64,000 nucleotides of DNA. Source: Methylonatrum sp040877625. GTDB lineage: Bacteria; Pseudomonadota; Gammaproteobacteria; Nitrococcales; Aquisalimonadaceae. The notes under the pieces are model-generated. The model was not told where the DNA came from and searched no databases. It saw only the letters and a program-made list of their open reading frames with translations. Location: positions 186,001-250,000 of the forward strand of contig JBBDNK010000020.1 in NCBI GenBank assembly GCA_040877625.1, in the 5' to 3' direction. The translations under genes were made by a program, and so were the position numbers. Shown here in pieces: positions 33,555-41,338 of this stretch (position 1 is its first letter; every line of letters starts with the position of its first letter).

Positions 33555-33636
33555 CGGTTCGCTCCTGTTGTTGCATGGTTGACGCGAACAGAAGTTGCCT
33601 GATGCTTTGGCCGAAAAAAATCCCCTTTGCGCCGCA

Positions 33637-33648
33637 ACCCTAAAGGGT
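33637..33648. repeat. Iteron-like copy upstream of alpA
   Basis: ACCCTAAAGGGT, one or two bases different from the cluster at 32301-32409. It lies between alpA and the upstream hypothetical gene. Confidence 0.45.
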
Positions 33649-33671
33649 GTTTGGAAACCCCTTTGTGCAAT

Positions 33672-34283
33672 CTATATGGGGGTTTTCGGTGCAACGGGTC
33701 GACGGCCAGGCGCTCTGTTGGGAGCTTTCACCTTGATCCAATTGCGGAGCGTTTCATGTCCGTAGTCCGTGCCCTCGCAACCGGTTTCGCGAATCTCCGA
33801 ACGCTGAGCCATGGCCTCGATCGTCATGGTCGGATTGTCCTGCCACAGTAGGGAGGCGATCCCCCGGCACATCTCTCGGTGACGCTGTGAAGTACGTAGT
33901 TGTTTCTCGGGTTTACCGCCCCCAGTGGCGGGTGCCACCTCGTCGATGGCACGGCGCAACTCACCGGGCACATCGAGGGTCTTGAGCTCAGCCCAATCAA
34001 GGAACTCTTGCGGACGCACGCATAGGCTGTCAGGGAATGCCGCAGACCGTACGATTGGCAATGATGCACCCGCGCAGCGCCTCGCAACGGCCTCAATGAG
34101 CTTTCCCTCATGTGAGGCTGTCTCCAGTTCCGCTGCCTGACCGGGAATCCGTAGCTTGTCTGCCAGCAGCAGGGAAATGGCTTCCGGCAGCGTCCAGAGA
34201 TCGCACAAAGCCCAGGTTTCGTAGGAGAGTCCCTGCTTCTTTCCGTCCAAGGGTTTGCTGGAATCGGGGGTTTCACTACTCAC
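33672..34283 (-). CDS. Hypothetical island protein upstream of alpA-repA
   Basis: 203 residues, start GTG 34283 with AAGGAGG upstream. The N-terminal part (YETWALCDLWTLPEAISLLL then A) and the C-terminal part (GHETLRNWIKVKAPNRAPGRR) are readable. The end looks like a DNA-binding or homeodomain-like helix with a basic tail. Genes of this type are common directly upstream of alpA/repA in P4-like islands. No specific function is known to me. It ends 118 bp before alpA. Confidence 0.6.
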   Translation of the reverse strand: MSSETPDSSKPLDGKKQGLSYETWALCDLWTLPEAISLLLADKLRIPGQAAELETASHEGKLIEAVARRCAGASLPIVRSAAFPDSLCVRPQEFLDWAELKTLDVPGELRRAIDEVAPATGGGKPEKQLRTSQRHREMCRGIASLLWQDNPTMTIEAMAQRSEIRETGCEGTDYGHETLRNWIKVKAPNRAPGRRPVAPKTPI

Positions 34284-34527
34284 TAAACAACCTCCTTCGT
34301 CTGGTGCCGGATGTTCGGCGCTTACCTGCGTTTTACGGCAAGCCGGTAGATGTTACCAAGGCGTGGCTTAAGCGCTCTGGAGCCAGGGGCCGGCGAGTAG
34401 CTGGAAAGCCATGCCGACGGGGAGGAATCCTACCCCCCGTTCCGCCCGGCTGGGCGTTTCTCGTTTGCGTCGCGGTCTGGCAGTATGCGCGCTTGGCAGT
34501 TGTAAGCGGCGAGAAGAAACCATAACG

Positions 34528-34965
34528 ATGGCGATTACTATCCACCCGAAGGTCGGGCAAATCCTGCTGTGCGATTTCTCAGAGGGGTTTCGAGAGCCAG
34601 AGATGGTGAAGTCGGGGCGACCGGTCGTGGTGCTCTCCCCCGCTATGCAGGGCAGGCAAAGGCTTGTCACGGTGGTGGCGCTGAGTTCAGCAAGGCCTGA
34701 TCCGGTTATGCCTTATCACTATCACTTGCCGAGGAGCTGTCTGCCTCAGCTTGGTCGCTTCGACCGGGCAGAAACCTGGGTAAAGGGTGACATGATCTAT
34801 ACGGTTGGTTTTCACCGCTTGGATCTCATCCAGTTAGGCAGGAGGAACCCAAATACCGGGAAGCGCGTCTACTTCTCCGATAGGCTGGGGCGGGAACGGA
34901 TGAGGGAAATCTACTCGTGCGTACTGCGCGGACTGAACCTCAGCGCCTTATGTAAGCACCTGTAG
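34528..34965 (+). CDS. PemK/MazF-like protein, no visible antitoxin
   Basis: 145 residues. The opening HPKVGQILLCDFSEGFREPEMVKSGRPVVVLSP matches the G-x-I-x..D....G..K.RP.VV(L/V)SP start of the PemK/MazF toxin fold. WVKGDMIYTVGFHRLDLIQLG follows. It is longer than MazF (about 110), as in phage/island versions. ATG 34528 was chosen because the frame before it is GC-rich and unlike the family. No small antitoxin gene is next to it on the same strand, so it may be solitary or use a distant partner. Transcribed towards attR. Confidence 0.7.
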   Translation: MAITIHPKVGQILLCDFSEGFREPEMVKSGRPVVVLSPAMQGRQRLVTVVALSSARPDPVMPYHYHLPRSCLPQLGRFDRAETWVKGDMIYTVGFHRLDLIQLGRRNPNTGKRVYFSDRLGRERMREIYSCVLRGLNLSALCKHL

Positions 34966-34997
34966 GGACATGTGGGATGTGTCGGCCTGAAATGACA

Positions 34998-35018
34998 AGG
35001 CCCCCGAAGTGGGGGCCT
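34998..35018 (+). terminator. Hairpin after the PemK/MazF-like gene
   Basis: AGGCCCCC-GAAGT-GGGGGCCT is an 8-bp GC-rich stem 33 bp after the stop. It has no T-run, so termination would be weak or bidirectional. Confidence 0.5.
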
Positions 35019-35235
35019 GAACTCAGCCCAGCCTGGCTTGTCATCGCCGTTGGCTGGACTGGCTGCACTGGGCGGACCTTTGTGCAGTCTCGAATGCCCG
35101 ATGCCGAAGCAGAGCGGGAACACGCTTATTGTGGGGTTAGCCAGCTTAACATTCAAGCATCACTTGATGGCCAGGATGGTGATAGTACGCTTATTGTGCC
35201 CTGATTCTTCCCTGTGGATAAGTGCTCTAAGTAAT

Positions 35236-35283
35236 TGGTGGGCCGTGTAGGATTCGAACCTACGACCAGCGGATTAAAAGTCC
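35236..35283. repeat. attR: 48-bp repeat inside tRNA-Lys
   Basis: Identical to 24967-25014. It is the 3' portion of the intact tRNA, so integration restored or kept the tRNA here and left the partial copy at the integrase end. Confidence 0.92.
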
Positions 35284-35311
35284 GATGCTCTACCAACTGA
35301 GCTAACGGCCC
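35236..35311 (-). tRNA. tRNA-Lys (anticodon TTT)
   Basis: The minus strand gives a 76-nt cloverleaf with CCA encoded. The acceptor stem is GGGCCGT/ACGGCCC, the D arm GCTCAGTTGGTAGAGC and the T arm GGTTCGAATCC, with anticodon loop CTTTTAA. A lysine tRNA just downstream of tol-pal-cpoB is the same arrangement as in E. coli. It serves as integration site for the island. Confidence 0.97.
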
Positions 35312-35379
35312 ATCAGGCGCGGAATCATACTGGAAAAGCCGTGATCGGCCAACCCGTCTTTGTATCGCCGTGATGGCGC

Positions 35380-36201
35380 CTAGCGCCCCTCCTCACGCAT
35401 CCGGCGCAGCCGGTTCTCCGCGAGGGTGGCTACGGTGGAGTTCGGGAAACCTTCCCTTACCTGCTCCAGCGTCTCACGGGCTTCGCCGTAGTTGCCGCGT
35501 TCGTACTGAATGTAGCCCGCCTTGAGCATGGCGTCGGGTTGCTTGTTGTTATCCGGGTCTTCCATGACCGCCTGGAAGTGCTCCATGGCGGACTCGAAAT
35601 CTCTCGCCACATAGTAGGATTCACCCAGCCAGTAGCGGGCGTTGTCTGCCTGCTGTGTGCCGGGATGGTCTTCGAGTACGCCGCGGAAGGCGTCACCTGC
35701 GGCGCCGTAACGGCCCTCCCGGAGCAGTTCGAAAGCAGCCCGATAGTCTGCCTCGGCATCGCCGTTTTCGGCCGGGTCGACAACCTCGGTTTCGTTCTGC
35801 TCGCCAGCCACGTCGGCGTCCAGTAACGGCGTTTCGGGAACGGTCAGTGCATCGCCAGTCTGCGACGGCGTGGAAGCAGTGTCCGTTGAACCGCTGTCGC
35901 CACGCTGTTCCAGGCTTTGCAGGCGCGTATCCACGTCCTCGTAAAGGCTGCGTTGCTGGCGCTGCAGTTCCTCCAGTTCGCGCTTCGCCACATCCAGTTC
36001 GCCGGTCAGGCGCTGTACTTCGCGGCGGAGCTGTTCGTTCTGATCCGATATTTCCAGCAGAACGCTGCTTTCGAGCAGGCGCTCAAGGCGGTCCAGGCGG
36101 TCGCTGGTGGATTGCGCGTGCACGCTCGGGGCAATGGCCAGCAGCAGCGTGGCCAGAGGCAGCCAGAGGCGGTTTCTGGTACGAATCACTGATCGTGTCA
36201 T
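35380..36201 (-). CDS. cpoB: Cell division coordinator CpoB (YbgF)
   Basis: 273 residues. Signal peptide ending SVHA|QS. Then a coiled coil for trimerisation (residues about 34-100, SDRLDRLERLLES ... KRELEELQRQQRSLYED), an acidic low-complexity linker, and TPR repeats in the last 130 residues (AFELLREGRYGAAGDAFRGV, ARYWLGESYYVARDFESAME). CpoB coordinates peptidoglycan synthesis and outer-membrane constriction with the Tol system. It is the last gene of the tol-pal operon, next to tRNA-Lys. Confidence 0.92.
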   Translation of the reverse strand: MTRSVIRTRNRLWLPLATLLLAIAPSVHAQSTSDRLDRLERLLESSVLLEISDQNEQLRREVQRLTGELDVAKRELEELQRQQRSLYEDVDTRLQSLEQRGDSGSTDTASTPSQTGDALTVPETPLLDADVAGEQNETEVVDPAENGDAEADYRAAFELLREGRYGAAGDAFRGVLEDHPGTQQADNARYWLGESYYVARDFESAMEHFQAVMEDPDNNKQPDAMLKAGYIQYERGNYGEARETLEQVREGFPNSTVATLAENRLRRMREEGR

Positions 36202-36350
36202 CGTCCTGTCCGTTCCTATTGATGGCAGCGCGCGCGGAGCCGTGCGTCTGTCACTGCCAATGTCGACTTGCCCGGGCCGGCCCCGGGCAAGTCATGGAAA
36301 CTTCGTCTCCGTCGAAGTCCCGAACTTGCCCGAACTTATGATTCACCGCA

Positions 36351-36914
36351 CTAGCGGTAGACCAGCTCGGCACGGCGGTTGCGGCTCCAGGCTTCTTCAT
36401 CGCCGCCCAGTTCCGCAGGCTTCTCCTCACCATAGCTGGTTACCTGGATCTGCTCGTCTGAGGCACCGTTTATGACCAGCACACGTTTTACTGTGGCCGC
36501 GCGGCGTTCTCCCAGCGCCAGATTGTACGCCGGTGAACCGCGTTCGTCCGTATGCCCCTGGACCATGATGCGCTGATCGGGGTGGTCGGTGAGGAATGCG
36601 GCATGCGATTCGAGGATATCCATGTCCTCTTCGCGGATATCGCTGCTGTCAAAGGCGAAATAGACGATACGCCTGGAAATGGGGCTGTCCGGATCCTCCA
36701 GCATCTCGTCCAGCTCGGCGCCCTCAAGCATGCGCTGACCCTCCAGGCCACGCGCCTCGGCGGCACGCTCGCGGTCAATGGCCTCAAGCTCTTCGGTCGT
36801 CAGGCCTTCGCGATCTTCTACCCGCGTTTCTTCATCTCCGGTGGTGGCGCAGCCGGTGAGGAACAGCGCCAGGAGCGCAACCAGCAGCCAGCGAGTCTTG
36901 GATTTGCTTTTCAT
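36351..36914 (-). CDS. pal: Peptidoglycan-associated lipoprotein Pal
   Basis: 187 residues. The lipobox LTGC (Cys about 22) is followed by an acidic linker and an OmpA-like domain (IVYFAFDSSDIREEDMDILE ... VQGHTDERGSPAYNLALGER). The Asp and Arg that bind diaminopimelate are in HTDERG and GERRA. Anchored in the outer membrane, it binds peptidoglycan and TolB. It sits between tolB and cpoB. Confidence 0.95.
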   Translation of the reverse strand: MKSKSKTRWLLVALLALFLTGCATTGDEETRVEDREGLTTEELEAIDRERAAEARGLEGQRMLEGAELDEMLEDPDSPISRRIVYFAFDSSDIREEDMDILESHAAFLTDHPDQRIMVQGHTDERGSPAYNLALGERRAATVKRVLVINGASDEQIQVTSYGEEKPAELGGDEEAWSRNRRAELVYR

Positions 36915-36994
36915 GGTCTTCTCCAGTGTATGAATGTCGATAATGGTGACAGCGAATCGGGGAGCGGATCCATTTGTTCAGTGTAACCAGCCGG

Positions 36995-38290
36995 CTAGCG
37001 TGACCATGCCGGCTCCCGGATGCGTTCACCTTCGGTTGACATGGTGCGACGGGCCTCGCCGAACAAAGAGACGGTCCCCAGTAGCGCCCGGCCGTTGGAG
37101 CGGGTGGCGTACAGCACCAGGGCGCCGTTGGGGGCAAAGCTCGGGCTTTCATCCTGACCGCCCGGCGTCATTACTCTGAACCGTTCGCCTTCCAGCTCCT
37201 GGACCGCGATCGCGAAGCGGCCGTCAACGCGGTGCACCATGGCCAGGCGTTTGCCGTCCGGGGACACTGTCGGCGAGGCGTTGTAGTTGCCTTCGTAGGT
37301 AAGGCGCTGGATGTCTGAGCCATCAATGCCGATGCGGTAGATCTGTGGCCCGCCGGCACGGTCGGATGTGAAGAGCACGGACTTGCCGTCTGGCATCCAC
37401 ACCGGTTCGGTATCGATGGAGTAATGGTTGGTGACCTGACGCAGGCGCTTGCTGTCGACATCGATAACGTAAATATCGGTCTGCCCGCCGCGCGTCAGTG
37501 CCAGCGCCAGGCTGTTGCCGTCCGGTGACCAGGACGGCGCACTGTTGATGCCCTCGTAGCTGGCGACCTTTTCCCGTTCACCCGAAGCCACGTCCTGAAC
37601 GAAGACCTCGGAGCGGCGGTTTTCGAAGGAGACGTAGGCAAGCTCGCGGCCATCAGGCGACCAGTCCGGCGACATCAGCGGCTCGCGAGAAGTGAGAATG
37701 GTCTGCGGGTCATAGCCGTCGGCGTCCGCCAGCACCAGTTTCCATTGCCGTTCGCTTTCATTGCCCGACATGGCCACGTAGGCGATGCGCGTATTGAAGG
37801 CGCCCGGCCGGCCAAGCAGGGATTCGTAGATTTCATCGCTGATGACGTGAGCCAGGGTACGCAGGGCATCGGAACCCACCCTGAAGCTCTTGCCGATGAG
37901 GCGCTCGCCGGTGAAGACGTCGAGCAGTTCGTAGCGGACTCGGTAGTCGTCGCCGTCTCGCTCGATGTTCCCCACCACCAGGTTGTCCACGCCCAGGGCA
38001 CGCCAGTTCTGAAACCGCACATCGTCGCGCCTGCTGGGCGTCTCGATGAAGTCTTCCCGGGGCAGGGCGGTGAACTGACCGGAGCGTTCCAGGTTGGTGG
38101 TGATCACCCCGGCGACATCTTCCGGCGGATCGCCGGATGCTTCCCAGCCGAACGGGACAATGGCGACGGGAAGGGCGGCTTCCGCGCCGCCGGTAATTTC
38201 GATGACCAGCTCGGCCTTGCCGAGCGAGGGCAGGAGCAGGAGAACCAGGGCGGCTGCCCACAGCGTGGAAGATGGTTTACGCATGATCAT
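36995..38290 (-). CDS. tolB: Tol-Pal translocation protein TolB
   Basis: 431 residues. Signal peptide ending LGKA|ELVIEIT, an N-terminal alpha/beta domain (to about 170), then a six-blade propeller with repeats of the type SPDWSPDGRELAYVSFEN, SWSPDGNSLALALTRGG, TVSPDGKRLAMV. TolB is the periplasmic link between Pal and TolA. Its ATG overlaps the tolA stop by 4 nt. Confidence 0.96.
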   Translation of the reverse strand: MIMRKPSSTLWAAALVLLLLPSLGKAELVIEITGGAEAALPVAIVPFGWEASGDPPEDVAGVITTNLERSGQFTALPREDFIETPSRRDDVRFQNWRALGVDNLVVGNIERDGDDYRVRYELLDVFTGERLIGKSFRVGSDALRTLAHVISDEIYESLLGRPGAFNTRIAYVAMSGNESERQWKLVLADADGYDPQTILTSREPLMSPDWSPDGRELAYVSFENRRSEVFVQDVASGEREKVASYEGINSAPSWSPDGNSLALALTRGGQTDIYVIDVDSKRLRQVTNHYSIDTEPVWMPDGKSVLFTSDRAGGPQIYRIGIDGSDIQRLTYEGNYNASPTVSPDGKRLAMVHRVDGRFAIAVQELEGERFRVMTPGGQDESPSFAPNGALVLYATRSNGRALLGTVSLFGEARRTMSTEGERIREPAWSR

Positions 38291-39294
38291 TGATCCGGGT
38301 TGAATCTGAAAGTGACATTGTCCAGGCCGGCGCGCCGGAATGCCTGGGCATCATCGGGTACCGGCAGCGGTGAGGCCCGGCGGATGGCATGTACCACCGA
38401 GCGGTCGAATGTGGCGTCGCCACTGCTCCGTACGATGTCGACGTTGGTCACCTCGCCGCTTGGCGCCAGGCGTACCCGCACATCGGCTGTCAGGCCCGCG
38501 GCGGAACCCGGCGGACGTGACCAGGCGTCCCGCACGACCCGGGCCCAGGCACTGACAAACCGCGTCCTCGCGCGCTGCGCGGCCTGCTCAGCCTGTTCCT
38601 CTTCCATCTGGCGCCGCATCTCGGCTTCCCGCTGACGCTGTGCTTCCTCGGCACGACGCTTTTCTTCTTCCTGCCGCCGGCGCTCCTCTTCCTCCTCCTC
38701 CTGTCTGCGGCGTTCTTCCTCGGCGCGGCGCTGACGTTCGGCTTCTTCCTGTTTTTGCCGCTCCTCCTCGGCGCGGCGCTGGCGCTCGGCCTCTTCCTGC
38801 TTTTGCCGCTCCTCTTCGGCACGCCGCTGGCGTTCAGCTTCCTCCTGCCTGCGGCGCTCCTCGGCTTGCCGTTGTTGTTCCGCCTGGCGTTGCTCTTCGG
38901 CCTCGCGCTGCCGCTGGGCTTCCGCCTGGCGTTCGCGTTCCGCTTGCTGCCGGGCCTGCTCCTCTTGCCGGCGCTGGTCCCGTATCCGTTGCTGCCGTTC
39001 CGCCTCCTGACGCTGCCGCTCCTGTTCAGCGCGTTCCTCGGCCTCTTCGGCTTCTCTCTGTCGGCGTTCTTCGGCTGCCTGCTGCTCGGCAATGGCCTCG
39101 CGCCGGCTCTGGAGTTCTTCCATGACTTCTTCTTCGTCCACGGTGATGGCGTGGATGATCTCGGGAGGCTCGGCCTGCTGAATCGTCATCCCCGGCGACA
39201 GGTTGACGACCAGCAGCGCAAGCAGCACCGCATGCACCAGTACGGAGTAGACGACAAAGCGTGCGTCGCCGAGCGATGTCCGCGGACGTCGCAT
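38287..39294 (-). CDS. tolA: Cell envelope integrity protein TolA
   Basis: 335 residues. One N-terminal membrane helix (residues about 15-33), then a long helical domain of charged repeats (RRAEEERQKQEEAERQ repeated three times near residues 155-200), and a compact C-terminal domain (RVRLAPSGEVTNVDIVRSSG) that contacts TolB/Pal. The tandem 16-residue repeats are nearly identical in DNA as well, so copy number may vary between strains. Order tolR-tolA-tolB is normal. Confidence 0.94.
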   Translation of the reverse strand: MRRPRTSLGDARFVVYSVLVHAVLLALLVVNLSPGMTIQQAEPPEIIHAITVDEEEVMEELQSRREAIAEQQAAEERRQREAEEAEERAEQERQRQEAERQQRIRDQRRQEEQARQQAERERQAEAQRQREAEEQRQAEQQRQAEERRRQEEAERQRRAEEERQKQEEAERQRRAEEERQKQEEAERQRRAEEERRRQEEEEEERRRQEEEKRRAEEAQRQREAEMRRQMEEEQAEQAAQRARTRFVSAWARVVRDAWSRPPGSAAGLTADVRVRLAPSGEVTNVDIVRSSGDATFDRSVVHAIRRASPLPVPDDAQAFRRAGLDNVTFRFNPDQ

Positions 39295-39297
39295 GAC

Positions 39298-39732
39298 TCA
39301 GGGCTGCTCCTGTCGAGGTTGCGTCATCAGACCGACCTGAGGCACGCCGGCGTCCTTCAGGGTGCTCATGGCTGTCAGTACATGTCCGTACGCCACGTTG
39401 CGATCCCCCCTGACCAGTACGGGCGTCTGCGGGTTGTTACGCATGATCCGCGACACCAGGTCGGTGATTTCCTCGGCGGAGATGGGTTCGTCCGGATCCG
39501 CGCCGATGCTGAGCATGTATTCGCCCGCCCCGGTGACGGTGACGACCACCGGATCCTGTTCCTGCTGCGGCAGGGGTTCGGCGGATTCCTGCGGCAGGTC
39601 GACCTCGACGCCCTGATAGAGCAGGGGCGCCGTGACCATGAAAATGACAAGCAGCACCAGCATCACGTCGATATAGGGTACGACGTTGATCTCCGACATG
39701 GGTTTGCGGCGGCTACGGCGGAGGGTGCTCAT
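39298..39732 (-). CDS. tolR: Tol-Pal system protein TolR (ExbD family)
   Basis: 144 residues. A single helix near residues 16-37 (INVVPYIDVMLVLLVIFMVT) carries the proton-relay Asp, followed by a periplasmic domain ending in a helix with DAGVPQVGLMT. With TolQ it forms the proton-driven motor of the Tol system. It lies 2 bp after tolQ and 3 bp before tolA. Confidence 0.95.
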   Translation of the reverse strand: MSTLRRSRRKPMSEINVVPYIDVMLVLLVIFMVTAPLLYQGVEVDLPQESAEPLPQQEQDPVVVTVTGAGEYMLSIGADPDEPISAEEITDLVSRIMRNNPQTPVLVRGDRNVAYGHVLTAMSTLKDAGVPQVGLMTQPRQEQP

Positions 39733-39734
39733 GG

Positions 39735-40448
39735 TTATCCCTGTCGTTGCCGGTCGACATTACCGCCGGAGGTGGAACCGTGCGAATGCCGCTGGAGGAT
39801 ACTGATGAATTCTTCCATGAAGGTTTCGTAACGGCTGCAGGTTCGTCCCGCCTCGCTGGCGTATCGGTTGTAGCCGATTACCGCCGGAATGGCGGCGAAC
39901 AGGCCCAGAGCGGTGGCGATGAGCGCTTCGGCAATGCCTGGTGCCACCGTTGCCAGCGTGGCCTGCTGCTGCATGCCCAGGGCGCGGAAGGAGTTCATGA
40001 TGCCCCAGACGGTACCGAACAGGCCGATGTAGGGGCTGACCGAACCCACGGTGGCCAGGAACGGCAGGTGGGATTCGAGGTCGTCCTCCTCCCGGGCCAG
40101 GGTGATGCGCATGGCCCGCTGGGCAGCCTCCACCTGGGCGTCCGGCGGCACGCCGGGCTGTTTGCGCATGCGTGAAAATTCCCTGAAGCCGGCGCGAAAG
40201 ATGCGTTCCATGCCGTTGTCCGCTTCTTCGTTCGGGCCTATCCGCGCGTAGATCTCGGCGAGGTTGCCGCCGGACCAGAAGCGATCCTCGAACTCTTCGG
40301 CCGATCTGGCCGCATGGCGCAATTGAGCGCGTTTGCGAAACATCAGCGTCCAGGATGCAACCGAAGCGAACACCAGGATGAGCATGACCAGCTGGACCAG
40401 CAGGCTGGCATCGAGAATCAGCCGGACTATGGACATCTCATCTTGCAT
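39735..40448 (-). CDS. tolQ: Tol-Pal system protein TolQ (MotA/TolQ/ExbB family)
   Basis: 237 residues with three membrane helices: residues about 12-34, 132-158 (HLPFLATVGSVSPYIGLFGTVWGIM) and 172-196. The conserved Thr and Gly of helices 2-3 are visible. The first ATG overlaps the ybgC 3' end by 11 nt; ATG 40436 (MSIVRLIL) is an equally possible start. First motor subunit of the operon. Confidence 0.95.
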   Translation of the reverse strand: MQDEMSIVRLILDASLLVQLVMLILVFASVASWTLMFRKRAQLRHAARSAEEFEDRFWSGGNLAEIYARIGPNEEADNGMERIFRAGFREFSRMRKQPGVPPDAQVEAAQRAMRITLAREEDDLESHLPFLATVGSVSPYIGLFGTVWGIMNSFRALGMQQQATLATVAPGIAEALIATALGLFAAIPAVIGYNRYASEAGRTCSRYETFMEEFISILQRHSHGSTSGGNVDRQRQG

Positions 40449-40848
40449 GGAACATCTCCGCGTTCATGGCTTCGGGAATGGCGCGTGGGGCCTGGGAATG
40501 CGCGTCAACACAGGCAACCCGAACGGTCGCCAGGCAGTAGGTCTGCTGCATGTCGTCCGACAGGATGCGCTGATCAAATACCAGGCTTGCACGCCGGTGG
40601 CCGGTGATCCGAGTCATTATCTGCAACTGGCTATTGAAACCGACGGGCTTCAGGTAACGGATTTCCAGGGAGTGGACAACAAAAACGATACCGAATTCAT
40701 CACGGAGTACATCCTGTTCGAAGCCTAGACTCCGAAGCAATTCCGTGCGGGCCCGTTCGAAGTAGCGCAGATGGTTTGCATGATAAACCATTCCGCCGCT
40801 GTCGGTATCTTCGTAATAGACCCGAACAGGCCATGTGAATGCCGCCAC
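40438..40848 (-). CDS. ybgC: Acyl-CoA thioesterase YbgC (hot-dog fold)
   Basis: 136 residues. YYEDTDSGGMVYHANHLRYFERARTELLR contains the catalytic Asp and the HxNxLRYFE pattern of the 4HBT family. It hydrolyses short or medium acyl-CoA and is the usual first gene of the tol-pal operon, overlapping tolQ. Confidence 0.93.
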   Translation of the reverse strand: MAAFTWPVRVYYEDTDSGGMVYHANHLRYFERARTELLRSLGFEQDVLRDEFGIVFVVHSLEIRYLKPVGFNSQLQIMTRITGHRRASLVFDQRILSDDMQQTYCLATVRVACVDAHSQAPRAIPEAMNAEMFHAR

Positions 40849-41338
40849 GGTTCACCTTGATAGCTGTCTGTACGCCGCCGGTGTTCAATGTAAAGGAACT
40901 GTCGAAGAATTTACATGACTGCATCATGGTTGATGACCTGGCGCTGCGATTGGCCGCATGTCAGCGGGTTGCCGGCCCGGGGCGAGGGCCGGCAACCCGG
41001 TCGTGTGTAGATGCCATCCATGGCGCTTCCCCGGAATGGGCGAAAGGGAAGGTCGGCGCATCCTGCGAACCTGGGGCCTGAGGCCTGGGGCCCGATCGAA
41101 TCGGACCAGACTGTTTGCAGCCATTTGCTGATGGCCTCACTTCGAGCAATTGCCGTGCCAGCTCCGTCAAGGCGCTGACAGATGGGCAATTCTCAAGGTT
41201 TCGGGCAGCTGCCGGTAAACGGAATGCCGGGAAAGTACCGACCCCTGTCTTCAAACGGAGACAGGGGTCGGCGGGTCAATCCTCTATAGTGTTGTTTCTA
41301 ATGACGTTAGTACTGTCTCAATCAGGAGACAGCCTTGC
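40849..41338. other. Intergenic region between ybgC and glrR
   Basis: 490 bases without a supported gene. It holds the long palindrome at 41238-41271 and probably the tol-pal promoter. A second GC-rich palindromic stretch (GGGCCTGAGGCC, GGGGCCC) is near 41075-41092. Confidence 0.45.
41238..41271. repeat. 13-bp perfect inverted repeat (CCGACCCCTGTCT / AGACAGGGGTCGG)
   Basis: The loop is TCAAACGG. It is 68 bp downstream of the glrR stop on the minus strand but has no T-run. Palindromes built on ACAGGGGTC are widespread as REP-like repeats in proteobacteria, so it is either a repeat element or a stable mRNA 3' hairpin. Confidence 0.6.

Noticed and set aside
38640..39831. Long plus-strand frames opposite tolA and tolR
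   Set aside because: They arise from the repetitive, GC-rich antisense of tolA; hydrophobic composition is an artefact of Glu/Arg codons read backwards.
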